A DNA stretch of 34,338 nt from Candidatus Latescibacterota bacterium (GCA_009694805.1 SICM01000030.1:1-34338); one strand, 5' to 3'. Positions 6,348-15,379 are shown, numbered from the stretch's first letter. A program made the numbers and translations. Notes: generated from the sequence alone by a model not told the origin.

Positions 6348-8217
6348 TCAGGAGGCGCTGAAGTCCGGCTTTGGTCTGGGCTGATCCCCCGGCAGGTAAG
6401 TCAGGGTCAGCCAGACCGGGCTGGACCAGGCCATCTCACCCTCCTCCTGGAGGACGCGGACATAGTAATAGGTGAGGGGATGCCTGCTGGCGGGGCGGGG
6501 GATGGAGATGCGGGTCAGATCCTGGGCGTCCACCCACCGGAACTGGACGACTTCGTTGTCCCCCCGGTAGGAGCAGATATCGGCATTGTTGCGGACGATG
6601 TCGATGCGGGAGATGCGGGAGGTACCATAGACCTTCACCGTGATGGCCCGGCCTTTGATGAGCGGGTCGTCGGGGCCCCCGATGTCGATTTCAGAGCCCA
6701 TGGGATAGCCCTCGACCTCAAACTTGAGGATGATCCGCGCCCCGGTGGTGGCATAGCACCGGCGGTCCCTCAGCCCAGCCCAGAGGGCCGGCCGGGTGAA
6801 GGCGTCGGTGCAGACAGCGGTGAGTCCGCCCCTGTGCCGGGATTGCATCTTCACCCGGAGGGCGCTGCCGGGGGAACCGGTGTGGGTATCGCTGCCAGCC
6901 ACAAGGCCGAGACGCAGGCCGTAGGCCAGCCCGGCCTGAATCGTACTGCCCGGGTGCCGGGAGGGGTGGGTGTTGGAGCAGATCGCGCCCCACTGCTCTG
7001 CGCTGCCCCAGCAGGAGTAGATCTCCGCGAGGCGGACTGCGCGCAGGTCCGGCGAATTCCAGGCGGTTCGTCCGTGGGCGTGGGGGACTTACCAGGGTGT
7101 CTCCATCGACGCCTCCTGGCGAGGAGGCCGTGCGCCTCTGCGTGAAATTCTCGGGTGGGGCGAGGTCCTGGCAATAGACGTTGCAGTGTCCCCCGGAGGT
7201 ATCCCTGTCCTCAAACCCGACCAGGGGGATAAAGCGCCCTGCCTCGTTGAAGGCGGAGGCCGCAGAACAGACCTCCTCCCATCCCATCCCTTCGTTGAAT
7301 CCGGGCTGGAGATGGTCGGTGGTGGCTGTGAAGTCCAGGTGCGCCACGTCGCGCGCGTGGGCATAGTAGGCGTCGGGGGGCACAGAACCGTCTGAACAGG
7401 TGGTATGTCCGTGCAGATCCCCCCACAGGAGGACTTCGTCCGGGCGCTCCGAGGCGAGGAGCGGGTTGCTGAACCCCTCGATCCCATCCTCCCGATCGAT
7501 GGCCCGGATGCGGAAGGGTCCCCCGGCGGCCTTTGCCGCTGCCCGGAGGGCGTGGTCCTGCCCCTTGAGCCCCAGGGCCGAAGGCAACCGCAAGTCCCCG
7601 CGCTCGGTCTTGAGTTCAAATCTGTCGCCGGAGGCAGGCAGGACATTTCCGAAGCCATCGTGCGTCAAGATATACACGGGAAAGGGCTTTTCAACCTCCA
7701 CCAGGGATGGGATGAGGACGGCGACCCGGCGGGTTTCAGCGGGGACGATCCGCAGGACAGGGGATTGTTTGAGTGGCCGGAAGGCCATCTCCCCGCGGCC
7801 GGTCTGGACAGCGACCTGGAACTTCGTCTCTCCGGCCACCCGGCAGGCAAAGGCCCCCTGCGAGCCGCCGGAGCGGTCTCCGTAGACGATGACGATCTTC
7901 TCCCGACGATGGAACGGGGCTGTGTCGAGAAACAGTTTGACGTCGACCCCGCGTATCCTGTCCTCCTCCTCCTCCTCCACCAGCGCGAGGGTCGCCCGGG
8001 ACACCGTACATGAGGCGGTCACGAACCCCGGAATGCCGGGATGGTCGGCCTGCGGAGGGGTGAAGCCCGACGGGATCGTGAGACGCACGACCCCTCCGGG
8101 CAGGATCTGGTCCTCCCCGACCGTGTAGGTCAAGGTCCAGGTCCCGGCGCTCCCGGCGACCACCGGGTCATCCGGGGAGAGCGTTGCCGTGCCGTCGATG
8201 GGCTGGAGGTCGGTCAT
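6348..8217 (-). pseudogene. DUF3604/PHP-superfamily protein split by a single-base frameshift
   Basis: Two frames together encode one protein of about 622 residues. The upstream frame (8217 to about 7090) has a beta-rich N-terminal region. It then shows the PHP-like metal motif LLWGDLHGHTTCSDGS, the segment FTATTDH, and GFEDRDTSGGHCNVY. It next loses homology. The downstream frame starts at about 7085 with VPHAHGRTAWNSPDL, then VRLAEIYSCWGS and VAGSDTHTGSPG, and ends as a beta-rich tail. The switch falls in a run of five G on the plus strand (7082-7086); removing one base joins the frames exactly. Each half holds only part of the metal ligand set, so an unrepaired protein should be inactive. 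Either it is a recent pseudogene or the assembly has a homopolymer error. DUF3604 proteins are predicted metal-dependent hydrolases; the substrate is unknown. Confidence 0.8.
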
Positions 8218-8220
8218 GTC

Positions 8221-8241
8221 AGAAATCAGAAATTAGAAGTC
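8221..8241. repeat. Heptanucleotide tandem repeat (3 units, AGAAATC type)
   Basis: AGAAATC, AGAAATT and AGAAGTC follow each other without gaps. They lie directly upstream of the DUF3604 start codon and adjoin the hairpin at 8242-8279. Confidence 0.55.
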
Positions 8242-8279
8242 AGGCCCTCACCCTCCCCTGAGCCTGTGGGTGAGGGCCT
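8242..8279. terminator. 12-bp hairpin at the end of nadE
   Basis: AGGCCCTCACCC (8242-8253) and GGGTGAGGGCCT (8268-8279) are perfect reverse complements with a 14-nt loop. It begins at the nadE stop codon and fills the spacer before the DUF3604 gene on the same strand. No run of T follows, so it is a strong structure but not a clear intrinsic terminator. Confidence 0.55.
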
Positions 8280-10006
8280 CACCCTTCACTGTACCGGTTG
8301 GTGATCGGCAGCCGGCGGTCGCGGCCGAAGGCCCGGGGGGTGACCTTGATGCCGGGGGGGGCCTGGCGGCGTTTGTACTCGCTCCGGTCCACCCGGCGGA
8401 TGACGTCCTGAACGACCTGCTCGTCGAAACCCAGGGTGACGATCTCCTGAAGGCTCATGTCCTGCTCCACGTAGCACTTCAGGATCGGGTCGAGGGTCGG
8501 GTACGGGGGGAGGGTGTCGGACGCCTTCTGATCCGGCTTGAGTTCCGGGGAGGGCTCCCGCTCCAGGATGCCCCTCGGGATGAGGTCCTTCCCGGCCTGC
8601 CGGTTCCGATGCCGGGCCAGGTCGTAGAGGAGCGTCTTGTAGATGTCCTTGATGACCGCGAATCCCCCTGACATGTCCCCGTAGAGGGTCGCAAATCCCA
8701 CGCTCATCTCGCTCTTGTCCCCGGTGGTGAGCACCAGCCATCCGAACTTGTTGGAGAGGGCCATCAGGAGGTTGCCCCGGATGCGGGCCTGGAGGTTCTC
8801 CTCCGTGACGTCCTCCGGCCTGCCCTGGAACTCCCCGGACAGGAGATGCCGGTAGGCGTCGAACGTCTCCCCGATGGGGATGGTCAGCATATGGATGCCG
8901 AGGTTTTCGGAGAGGCGGTAGGCGTCCGAGCGCGTGGCCTCGGAGGAGTATTGCGAGGGCATGGTCACGCCGACGACGTTGACCTTTCCAAGGGCGTCCA
9001 CGGCCAGGGTCGTGACCATGGCCGAGTCGATGCCGCCGCTGATGCCGATGACGACCTTCTCGAACCTGTTCTTGCGGACGTAGTCCCGCACCCCTGTCAC
9101 CAGGGCGGCGTAGACCTCGGAGAGGGGGTCGAGGGGGTCGACATCGCGGGGCGGGAGCGGCGCTCTCCTGCGCGATTCGTCCCGGGGCGGGAGGTCGACG
9201 AACCGGATGGACCCTCCCTCCGCTTTTTCCTTGCGACGGAGGGGGTCGTGCAACCGACGCCGGAAGACGGCGTCCACGTCGAGATCGGCCAGGACGAGGT
9301 CCTCCTCGAACTGTCTGCCCCGCGCCACGGGGACGCCGTTCTGGTCGAAGATGAGGCTCTCTCCGTCGAAGACGAGCTCATCCTGTCCGCCGACGAGGTT
9401 GCAGTAGGCCACAACCGCCCCGCAGTCCATCGCCCGCGTGGCCAGCATGGACGCCCGGATGACCCCCTTGCCCGCAGAGTAGGGGGATGACGAGATGTTG
9501 AGGATGACGTCCGCGTCGCCGAAGAGGGCCTGGTCCCGCGCCGGGCCGCCCGGGTACCAGATGTCCTCGCAGATGTTCACGCCGAGCGACATCCCTCCGA
9601 GGCGGTAGACCGGCGCTGTGGTCCCGGCCCGGAAGTAGCGGTCCTCGTCGAACACGCCATAGTTGGGGAGAAACCGTTTGTGGTAGACGTCCACCACCTG
9701 ACCATCGGCCAGGATGCCGGCGGCGTTGTAGATGTCGTCCCCCCGGTCCGCGAACCCCACCACCGCCACGATGCCCCTGGCCTCCGCTGCGATGCGCCGG
9801 AGCGTCCGCACGCTGGCGTCCACGAAGCGAGGCTTGAACAGGAGGTCCTCCGGAGGGTATCCCGTAACCGCCAGCTCCGGCAGGGCTACCAGGTCCGCGC
9901 CGAGGTCGCGCGCCTGAGCCATGGCGTCGAGGATCTTCCGGGCGTTTCCGTCGAGATCTCCGACCGTGGTGTTGGTCTGGGCGAGGGCGATGCGGAAAGG
10001 GCGCAT
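8279..10006 (-). CDS. nadE: Glutamine-dependent NAD+ synthetase
   Basis: A 575-residue two-domain enzyme that makes NAD+ from deamido-NAD+, ATP and glutamine. The N-terminal nitrilase-type glutaminase (about residues 1-260) has the Glu-Lys-Cys triad in LPELAVTGYPPEDLL, YHKRFLPNYGVFDE and GVNICEDIWYPGG. The C-terminal synthetase has the PP-loop VIGISGGIDSAMVTTLAVDA and the later TTGDKSEMSVGFATLYGDMSGG. The start at 10006 (MRPFRIALAQTN) is where homology begins; the frame upstream runs into composite repeat A. Length is typical. It reads in the same direction as the frameshifted DUF3604 gene, 61 bases apart. Confidence 0.95.
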   Translation of the reverse strand: MRPFRIALAQTNTTVGDLDGNARKILDAMAQARDLGADLVALPELAVTGYPPEDLLFKPRFVDASVRTLRRIAAEARGIVAVVGFADRGDDIYNAAGILADGQVVDVYHKRFLPNYGVFDEDRYFRAGTTAPVYRLGGMSLGVNICEDIWYPGGPARDQALFGDADVILNISSSPYSAGKGVIRASMLATRAMDCGAVVAYCNLVGGQDELVFDGESLIFDQNGVPVARGRQFEEDLVLADLDVDAVFRRRLHDPLRRKEKAEGGSIRFVDLPPRDESRRRAPLPPRDVDPLDPLSEVYAALVTGVRDYVRKNRFEKVVIGISGGIDSAMVTTLAVDALGKVNVVGVTMPSQYSSEATRSDAYRLSENLGIHMLTIPIGETFDAYRHLLSGEFQGRPEDVTEENLQARIRGNLLMALSNKFGWLVLTTGDKSEMSVGFATLYGDMSGGFAVIKDIYKTLLYDLARHRNRQAGKDLIPRGILEREPSPELKPDQKASDTLPPYPTLDPILKCYVEQDMSLQEIVTLGFDEQVVQDVIRRVDRSEYKRRQAPPGIKVTPRAFGRDRRLPITNRYSEG

Positions 10007-10068
10007 AAATCTCTTGAAAGGGTGTTTGAATGAATTCACCCCACCGCTTCGGAGGCCCACTTCCATTT

Positions 10069-10245
10069 CCAACTTTTCTTGCTTGTGCAAGAAAAGTTGG
10101 GCAAAAGAAGCACGCCCGCTCAGACGCCGCGGGGGGCTTTGGCGCGCCGCAACCTCAACGTTCAGTAGTCGCACAGAATGTTGTGCCCCCGGCATGTGGG
10201 GTGCTTCTGCTGGACGCCTGCGGTGGGGGTTTCTGGCGGCGCGCC
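10069..10245 (+). repeat. Composite structured repeat, copy A (type 1 tail)
   Basis: The shared 5' module opens with a perfect 14-bp hairpin: CCAACTTTTCTTGC (10069-10082), loop TTGT, GCAAGAAAAGTTGG (10087-10100). It continues with AAAAGAAGCACGC and a GC-rich run to GGCGCGCCGC (10141-10150). The 3' module ends in GCGGCGCGCC (10236-10245), the exact reverse complement of that decamer, so the tail is closed by a 10-bp stem. The tail matches copy B: both share TGCTTCTGCTGGACGCCTG and GGGTTTCTGGCG. It occupies the whole spacer between nadE and engB. Confidence 0.85.
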
Positions 10246-10262
10246 TGATTCGGTCTATGCGT

Positions 10263-10844
10263 CTAGATTATATTCTCGATCCATCTCCATATTTCGGGCA
10301 GGCCGGCGCCGGTTCGGGCGGAACAGGAGAGGATGGAGAGGTCACCGGTTGCAGCCAGGTTCGCGTGTGTCTCCCTGAGCTGGCGTCCCAACTGGCTGGA
10401 AGAGAGCTTGTCGGATTTTGTGGCGACCAGCAGAAAGGGGACCTGAAGTCCCAGGAGCCAGGTCACCATCTCCATGTCCTGCGAGGTGGGGTTGTGACGA
10501 ACGTCGAGGAGGTGGACGATGCCCCGGAGGGTCGGCCGGCCGGTGATGTAGCTCTCGGCCATCTCTCCCCACGCCTGTCGTTCGGACACGGGGACGCGGG
10601 CATATCCGTAGCCCGGGAGGTCGATGAAATAGAAGGCCTCGTTGATCCGGTAGCAGTTCAAAAGACGGGTCTTGCCAGGGGTGGAGCTGGTCTTGGCGAG
10701 GTGTTTTCGGTGGAGCAGGGCATTGAGGAGCGAGGACTTTCCAACGTTGGAGCGCCCGGCGAAGGCGACCTCGGGAAGGCGATCGCGCGGGAGCTCATCG
10801 TGCCGGGCTGCGCTGAGGATGAATTCGGCAGATAGAATTTTCAT
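10263..10844 (-). CDS. engB: Ribosome biogenesis GTPase EngB (YihA/YsxC)
   Basis: A 193-residue GTPase needed for large ribosomal subunit assembly. G-motifs: G1 in FAGRSNVGKSSLLNALL, G2 Thr in STPGKTRLLN, G3 in FIDLPGYGYA, G4 in VATKSDKL, and the G5 region in SCSARTGAG. The start at 10844 (MKILSAEFIL) matches the family; the longer frame adds 11 unsupported residues. It lies 54 bases downstream of clpX. In Bacillus and several other groups lon stands between clpX and engB; here lon is absent. Confidence 0.95.
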   Translation of the reverse strand: MKILSAEFILSAARHDELPRDRLPEVAFAGRSNVGKSSLLNALLHRKHLAKTSSTPGKTRLLNCYRINEAFYFIDLPGYGYARVPVSERQAWGEMAESYITGRPTLRGIVHLLDVRHNPTSQDMEMVTWLLGLQVPFLLVATKSDKLSSSQLGRQLRETHANLAATGDLSILSCSARTGAGLPEIWRWIENII

Positions 10845-10898
10845 AGCGGTCAGCCAAAATGCGGGACAACGGGACACGTACTCACGCGCCGACCGCTT

Positions 10899-12131
10899 TC
10901 ATGCCCTTCTCTGGACGGCGTAGGTCGGCCAGCGGGCGAGGACCGTCTCTTCGGTGATGAGGCAGGTCTTGACGTCCGTCTGCGAGGGGACCTCATACAT
11001 GAGGTCGATCATGACCTCCTCCAGCACCGACCGGAGGCCTCTGGCCCCGGTCCCCTTCTGAAGGGTCAATTCCACGATCCGGCGGAGGGCCGCGTCCTCG
11101 AACTTCAACTCGACCCCGTCGATCTCGAAGAGCTTCTGATATTGCTTGGTGATGGCGTTCTTCGGCTCGACGAGGATGCGCAGGAGGGCCTCCTCGTCCA
11201 GGTCGTCGAGGGTGGATATGATCGGGAGGCGACCGACCAGCTCCGGGATGAGGCCGTATTTGATCAGGTCGTCCGGCTCAACCTGGGCCATGACCTCCCC
11301 GATGTTCCGTTCGCTCGGCTTCTCGATCTCAGCCCCGAACCCCATCGTTCGCCGGCCGATGCGTCCGCTGATGGTCCGGTCCAGGCCGTCGAACGCCCCC
11401 CCGCAGATGAACAGGATGTTCTTCGTGTTGATCTGGATGAGGGGCTGTTCGGGGTGTTTACGGCCCCCTTTGGGGGGGACGTTGGCCGTCGTCCCTTCGA
11501 GGATCTTGAGGAGGGCCTGCTGCACCCCCTCCCCGGACACGTCGCGGGTGATGGAGGGGTTGGACGTCTTGCGGGAGATCTTGTCGATCTCGTCCAGATA
11601 GAGGATGCCCGTCTCGGCCTTGGCCACGTCGTAGTCGGCTGCTTGGAGGAGCCGGACCAGGATGTTCTCCACGTCCTCCCCGACATAGCCCGCTTCGGTC
11701 AGGATCGTGGCGTCGGCCATGGCAAAGGGGACCTGGAGGATGCGCGCGAGGGTCTGCGCCAGGAGCGTCTTGCCGGTGCCCGTAGGTCCGATCAGGAGGA
11801 TGTTGCTCTTGTCCAGCTCCACATTGTCCGCCGAGGCTCTGGACCGGATGCGTTTGTAGTGGTTGTAGACCGCCACGGACAGGGAGCGTTTGGCCCGATC
11901 CTGGCCGATGATATAGTCGTCAAGGCGGTTCTTGATCTCGGCGGGCTTGGGCAGGTCCTGACTGATAGGGACGGGTTTCGTCCTGGCATCCTCGGAGAGG
12001 ATGTCGTTGCAGAGGCGGATGCACTCGCTACAGATGTGGACCGAAGGGCCCGTCACGATGCGTTCCACCTGATCAGGGCCCTTCCCGCAGAACGAGCATT
12101 TAGGGTCGGGAGGTAGGGTGCGACGTTTCAT
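10899..12131 (-). CDS. clpX: ATP-dependent Clp protease ATP-binding subunit ClpX
   Basis: A 410-residue AAA+ unfoldase that feeds substrates to ClpP. The N-terminal zinc-binding domain has its four cysteines in CSFCGKG and CSECIRLC. Walker A is in [18 protein letters not shown], Walker B in [11 protein letters not shown]. The pore-loop region follows in [12 protein letters not shown], and the ClpP-docking IGF-type loop is represented by RTMGFGAEI. Length is typical. It starts 2 bases after the clpP stop codon, so the two are co-translated, and it ends 54 bases before engB. Confidence 0.97.
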   Translation of the reverse strand: MKRRTLPPDPKCSFCGKGPDQVERIVTGPSVHICSECIRLCNDILSEDARTKPVPISQDLPKPAEIKNRLDDYIIGQDRAKRSLSVAVYNHYKRIRSRASADNVELDKSNILLIGPTGTGKTLLAQTLARILQVPFAMADATILTEAGYVGEDVENILVRLLQAADYDVAKAETGILYLDEIDKISRKTSNPSITRDVSGEGVQQALLKILEGTTANVPPKGGRKHPEQPLIQINTKNILFICGGAFDGLDRTISGRIGRRTMGFGAEIEKPSERNIGEVMAQVEPDDLIKYGLIPELVGRLPIISTLDDLDEEALLRILVEPKNAITKQYQKLFEIDGVELKFEDAALRRIVELTLQKGTGARGLRSVLEEVMIDLMYEVPSQTDVKTCLITEETVLARWPTYAVQRRA

Positions 12132-12133
12132 CG

Positions 12134-12742
12134 TTATTTGTTGCCGTTTGATCCATGACGGTTGTGCGGGGTGACGACCTCGTCGATCAGGCCGTATTCC
12201 AGCGCCTGTTCCGGGGATATGTAGAAATCCCGATCCGAGTCCTTTTCGATCCGTTCCAGGGCCTGGCCGGTGTGCGAGGCCAGAATACGGTTGAAGCGGT
12301 CCCGGTAGTAGAGGATCTCGTGCGCGTGGATCTCCACGTCGGACGCCTGGCCTCCGACCTGTCCCCAGGGTTGATGGATGAGGATGCGCGAGTTGGGGAG
12401 GGCGGACCGCTTCCCCTTGGTTCCGCCGGCCAGCAGCAGCGCCCCCATGCTGAAGGCCTGTCCGAGGCAGATGGTATGAACATCATTGTCGATGTACTGC
12501 ATGGTATCGTAGATCGACAGCCCTGCCGTGATGCTCCCGCCGGGGGTGTTGATGTAGATGTTGACGGGTTTCTCCGGGTCTTCGGCGTGCAGGAAGAGCA
12601 GTTGCGCGATGACCAGGTTGGCGATGACGTCGTTGATTGGGGTGCCGATGAAGATGATCCGGTCCTTCAGGAGGCGGGAGAAGATGTCGTACATCCGTTC
12701 GCCGCGTCCGGTCTGTTCGAGCACCATGGGGACAAGCGCCAT
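12134..12742 (-). CDS. clpP: ATP-dependent Clp protease proteolytic subunit ClpP
   Basis: A 202-residue serine peptidase that forms the tetradecameric proteolytic barrel with ClpX. The catalytic serine is in [16 protein letters not shown], the histidine in [13 protein letters not shown], and the aspartate in [18 protein letters not shown]. The N-terminus is the usual [27 protein letters not shown] lies 10 nt before the ATG. It follows tig after 15 bases and precedes clpX by 2. Confidence 0.97.
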   Translation of the reverse strand: MALVPMVLEQTGRGERMYDIFSRLLKDRIIFIGTPINDVIANLVIAQLLFLHAEDPEKPVNIYINTPGGSITAGLSIYDTMQYIDNDVHTICLGQAFSMGALLLAGGTKGKRSALPNSRILIHQPWGQVGGQASDVEIHAHEILYYRDRFNRILASHTGQALERIEKDSDRDFYISPEQALEYGLIDEVVTPHNRHGSNGNK

Positions 12743-12757
12743 AAAATCCTAACTCCT

Positions 12758-14092
12758 TTACGGGGTGATGATCCGCCTTTCGCCCTCCGGGACCTCCTCC
12801 ACCTCGTCGATCTGCGCCCGGTCGATCAGAAATTGAAGGGTCTTTTCGGTGACGAGGTTCTCCCGAATGCTTTCGATCTGTCTGTTGCGCTGCAGGAGGC
12901 GCTTGACCGTCTCGAAGGTCTGCTGGTTGGCCTCCGCCATCCGGCGAATTCGTTCGTCCACCTCTTCGTCCGAGGCCGTGACGCCCTCTTTTTGGGCCAC
13001 GGCCTCCAGCAGGAGGTGCGTTCTGGCCTGATAGGCGGCGAGGTCCCGGCTCTGCTCCCGGATCTGGTCCTCGTCGATCGGGTGATCGTGCCCCTCGTGT
13101 TCCTTTTTGTGGTCTTCCACGATGGCATTCAGGGCATTTTCGACCATCGCTTCCGGGGGGTCGATGGGGTTCTCCTGGATCAGCGCCGAGAGAAGGCTCG
13201 TCTCGAGCCTTCTCCGGGCGACGTAGTCGGCCTGGGCCTTCAGGCCTTCGCGGATGCGGTCTTCCAGGGCCTTCAGGTTTTCGGCCCCGTGATCTTTGGC
13301 AAATTCGTCGTCGAGGGCCGGCAGGATCCGTTCCCGGATGTCTTTGACCGCCACCGAGAAGAACATCTCCTTTCCGGCCAGGTCGGAGTCCGGCAGGTCC
13401 CGATTGTAGGTGAACCGGACGCGGCGCTCCTCTCCTTTGGAGACGCCGAGCATCTGATTGTCAAAGTCGTGGCTGAAGGTGCGCTCTCCGCCGACGAGGA
13501 GGGTTCGGTTCTCATACCTTCGCCCCAGAATGGGCACGCCCGAGGCATCCAATTCCTGAAGGTCGACCACGACGAGATCGCCGAGTTGAACGGGGCGTTC
13601 CACGCTGTGATCCTCGGCGCTCCTCTCGCGCAGGGTCCGAATCTGTCGTTCCGCATCGCTGTCCCGGACCGGGTATAGGGGCCGGGTCGCCCGCAACCCC
13701 GTGTAGTTCCGGACCTCGATATTGGGTTTGACCTCCAGGGATGCCTTGAAGCGCAGGGGTTCTCCCGAGACGTAGTCGACATCGTCGATGACAGGCTGGG
13801 AGATGGGTTCGATACCGGAAGTCCTCCACGCCTGGTCGTAAAACTCCGGGATGAGGTCATTCAAGACTTCCCCCTCAATGACCTTCCCAAAGCGGGACTT
13901 GACGATGCTGAGGGGGATTTTTCCTTTTCGGAAGCCGGGGAGATTGAGGGTTTTGCTGTAGTTCACATAAGCGGCCTGCAGTCGGGCCTCGACCGTGGCT
14001 GTCGGGACCTCCACCTCCAACGTGCGTTTCCCGCCCTCACCCTCTGTGACATTAACTTTGATGTCCAATCCGTTGCCTTTCTGTCTGGCCAT
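12758..14092 (-). CDS. tig: Trigger factor (ribosome-bound chaperone, FKBP-type PPIase)
   Basis: A 444-residue protein that binds the ribosome exit tunnel and shields nascent chains. The N-terminal ribosome-binding domain contains the signature loop LPGFRKGKIPLSIVKSRFG. The central PPIase domain follows (about residues 150-240, with QLGDLVVVDLQ and DNQMLGVSKGEE). The long helical C-terminal domain starts at ALDDEFAKDHG and ends in an acidic tail. The start is either ATG 14092 or the TTG at 14068, which has AAGG upstream and would begin at LDIKVNV. The frame continues upstream to 14164, but that runs through the tRNA-Leu gene and is not coding. It heads tig-clpP-clpX-engB. Confidence 0.95.
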   Translation of the reverse strand: MARQKGNGLDIKVNVTEGEGGKRTLEVEVPTATVEARLQAAYVNYSKTLNLPGFRKGKIPLSIVKSRFGKVIEGEVLNDLIPEFYDQAWRTSGIEPISQPVIDDVDYVSGEPLRFKASLEVKPNIEVRNYTGLRATRPLYPVRDSDAERQIRTLRERSAEDHSVERPVQLGDLVVVDLQELDASGVPILGRRYENRTLLVGGERTFSHDFDNQMLGVSKGEERRVRFTYNRDLPDSDLAGKEMFFSVAVKDIRERILPALDDEFAKDHGAENLKALEDRIREGLKAQADYVARRRLETSLLSALIQENPIDPPEAMVENALNAIVEDHKKEHEGHDHPIDEDQIREQSRDLAAYQARTHLLLEAVAQKEGVTASDEEVDERIRRMAEANQQTFETVKRLLQRNRQIESIRENLVTEKTLQFLIDRAQIDEVEEVPEGERRIITP

Positions 14093-14123
14093 GGGGACTA
14101 TGGCGCGACCGTTCCCATCTTCT

Positions 14124-14207
14124 TGGCTGCCCCGAGACTCGAACTCGGACACCTTTTCAGGCATTGGCTCCTAAGGCCAACGTGTCTACCAATTTCACCA
14201 GGCAGCC
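14124..14207 (-). tRNA. tRNA-Leu (anticodon UAG)
   Basis: Read on the minus strand, the acceptor arms GGCTGCC (14207-14201) and GGCAGCC (14131-14125) pair perfectly and are followed by discriminator A at 14124. The D-arm region, the anticodon stem TTGGC/GCCAA around loop CTTAGGA (anticodon TAG), a long variable arm and the T-arm with TTCGAGTC are all present. The long variable arm and 84-nt length fit class II tRNA-Leu. CCA is not encoded. It lies 31 bases upstream of tig on the same strand, a frequent bacterial arrangement. Confidence 0.95.
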
Positions 14208-14267
14208 ATGGTCAGGGGTCCAAGCGATGATGGTCCTGTCCCATCTTGCGAATCGCGGATTCCTCAT

Positions 14268-14295
14268 AAATATAAAAAATAAAGATTAAGGATAC
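14268..14295. repeat. Weak AT-rich heptad repeat
   Basis: AAATATA, AAAAATA, AAGATTA and AGGATAC form four adjacent 7-mers with partial identity. The stretch lies upstream of tRNA-Leu and is far more AT-rich than its surroundings, so it may equally be promoter-region DNA. The rest of 14208-14468 shows no gene. Confidence 0.3.
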
Positions 14296-14468
14296 ACGGC
14301 GCAAGGGAAAAATGGGCAGGCGAAAGGCAAAAGCATTCTATAGAGAGGGGAGATGATCCGGTGAACCGTCGAGGGGGTGGAATGCGCGGAGAATAAGGCG
14401 AAGCGCGAGCGGGGTATGGCCGTCCAGAGGGCGTGGGGAGTACAGGAAATAAGGGAAAAACGAAGGCG

Positions 14469-14654
14469 CTAGAGCTGGTTGTTTCCGACCAGTTCGAGAC
14501 CGATGGCGTTGAGGGTGGTCGCCTTGATGCGACGCTTGCGCAGGATCTCGGTGAGGGCGTAGAGATATCCCCGGATGCCGGGGTTGGTATGGACGCTCCT
14601 CTGAAGTTGCCAGTAGAGGATCGCAAGGTCTCGGTCGGAGGAGGATTCGCTCAT
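14469..14654 (-). CDS. Small protein of unknown function
   Basis: A 61-residue ORF beginning MSESSSDRDLAILYWQLQ and ending LNAIGLELVGNNQL. AAGAG lies 7 nt before the ATG. The composition is protein-like: two probable amphipathic helices, the second rich in basic residues (LTEILRKRRIKATTL), and no transmembrane segment. No family is recognised. It reads toward tRNA-Leu and tig and lies downstream of another small ORF on the same strand. It could be a small DNA- or RNA-binding protein, but nothing shows this directly. Confidence 0.5.
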   Translation of the reverse strand: MSESSSDRDLAILYWQLQRSVHTNPGIRGYLYALTEILRKRRIKATTLNAIGLELVGNNQL

Positions 14655-14693
14655 AGAAATGCTCTTTAAAAGACTGAGTGTGGAGCGATGGTC

Positions 14694-14720
14694 GGGGAGC
14701 AGACTCGCTGTCTACTCCCC
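14694..14720. terminator. Hairpin between two small ORFs
   Basis: GGGGAG (14694-14699) pairs with CTCCCC (14715-14720), and AGAC (14701-14704) with GTCT (14710-14713), separated by one mismatch and closed by loop TCGCT. It lies between the small minus-strand ORFs at 14746-14877 and 14469-14654. No T-tract follows. Confidence 0.4.
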
Positions 14721-14745
14721 ATGATCGGCACTCCTGGAGGTTCCT

Positions 14746-14877
14746 TTAATGTTTTGTGGTATCGACCCGCGGATGGCCAAGCATTTCGCTCAACCGATCT
14801 GATATCGCCTCTACGACCCTTGCCAGGAAGGCCAGGCCCAGGGCAATGGCAGCGCAGAGTGTCAAGGGGGTTATCAT
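14746..14877 (-). CDS. Very small single-span membrane protein
   Basis: A 43-residue ORF: an N-terminal hydrophobic helix (MITPLTLCAAIALGLAFLA) followed by a charged amphipathic helix (RVVEAISDRLSEMLGH) and a short tail. AGAGGA lies 8 nt before the ATG. An in-frame ATG three codons upstream is the alternative. The layout, one membrane span then an amphipathic segment, is common in bacterial membrane microproteins. It is below usual gene-calling length limits. Family unknown. Confidence 0.4.
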   Translation of the reverse strand: MITPLTLCAAIALGLAFLARVVEAISDRLSEMLGHPRVDTTKH

Positions 14878-15260
14878 ATCGGGCATCCTCTACTCACAGG
14901 GAAAAAGTTCACGGTCCGCCGCGCAACCCCTGGGGGAAGAGAGGGGTTTCAGCACACGGGACGAACCGTGAACGGCGGGGGGAGGGAAAGGGATTCGACG
15001 GCCCCGCGGTCAGTTTACATCCAGGTGCGTCGAGGGTAGTTTCCGCAATCCGTGTGCCAGGGTTTTGGGGCAGGCCGAAGAATTTCGAACTCCAAGCAAT
15101 ATCGCACATAAAATACTATAAACATTCATGTTAATTTTCTTTGTCGTTCTTTTAATCTGTCGTGGAGGGGGTCTCTCCGGGTACTGTTAAGGGGTGATGA
15201 AGGACGTTTTGGCAGGGCCGGAGGAAAAAATTTCCAAAAGATGGCCCCGTCAAAAGCAGA
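14878..15260. other. Gene-free stretch with a nested inverted repeat
   Basis: No convincing gene is seen. GTTCACGGT (14907-14915) and ACCGTGAAC (14965-14973) are exact reverse complements and enclose a smaller pair ACCCCT/AGGGGT. This could be a folded RNA or a decayed repeat. The remainder (about 14980-15260) is unremarkable apart from an AT-rich part near 15100-15160. Confidence 0.4.
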
Positions 15261-15289
15261 TTGCAAAGCCCTTTGAGATATCCTATATT
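15261..15289 (+). promoter_or_regulatory. Sigma70-type promoter upstream of the heptad array
   Basis: TTGCAA (15261-15266), a 17-nt spacer and TATATT (15284-15289) form a plausible promoter with 4/6 and 5/6 consensus matches. Transcription would begin near 15296, inside the heptad array, and continue into the gene at 15380. Confidence 0.5.
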
Positions 15290-15293
15290 CTCT

Positions 15294-15349
15294 TGTGGTT
15301 CGTGGTTCGTGGTTCGTGGTTCGTGGTTCGTGGTTCGTGGTTCGTGGTT
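15294..15349. repeat. Perfect heptanucleotide tandem array (CGTGGTT, 8 units)
   Basis: One TGTGGTT unit (15294-15300) is followed by seven identical CGTGGTT units (15301-15349). The array lies between the predicted promoter and the ribosome binding site of the gene at 15380, so it would form the start of that 5' leader. Because 7 is not a multiple of 3, unit changes shift any frame running through it. Both strands read open through it here, which gives false ORF extensions. Confidence 0.9.
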
Positions 15350-15379
15350 CGTGACCCGTTTGTTGGGGAGGATACCGCT

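Noticed and set aside
10007-10195. 63-residue extension of NadE
   Set aside because: It runs through repeat copy A; nitrilase homology starts at 10006.
14093-14164. Longer N-terminus of trigger factor
   Set aside because: The extension translates the tRNA-Leu gene and its spacer, and homology begins near the ATG at 14092.
15294-15349. Possible CRISPR-like array
   Set aside because: It is a simple 7-bp tandem repeat with no spacers and no cas genes nearby.
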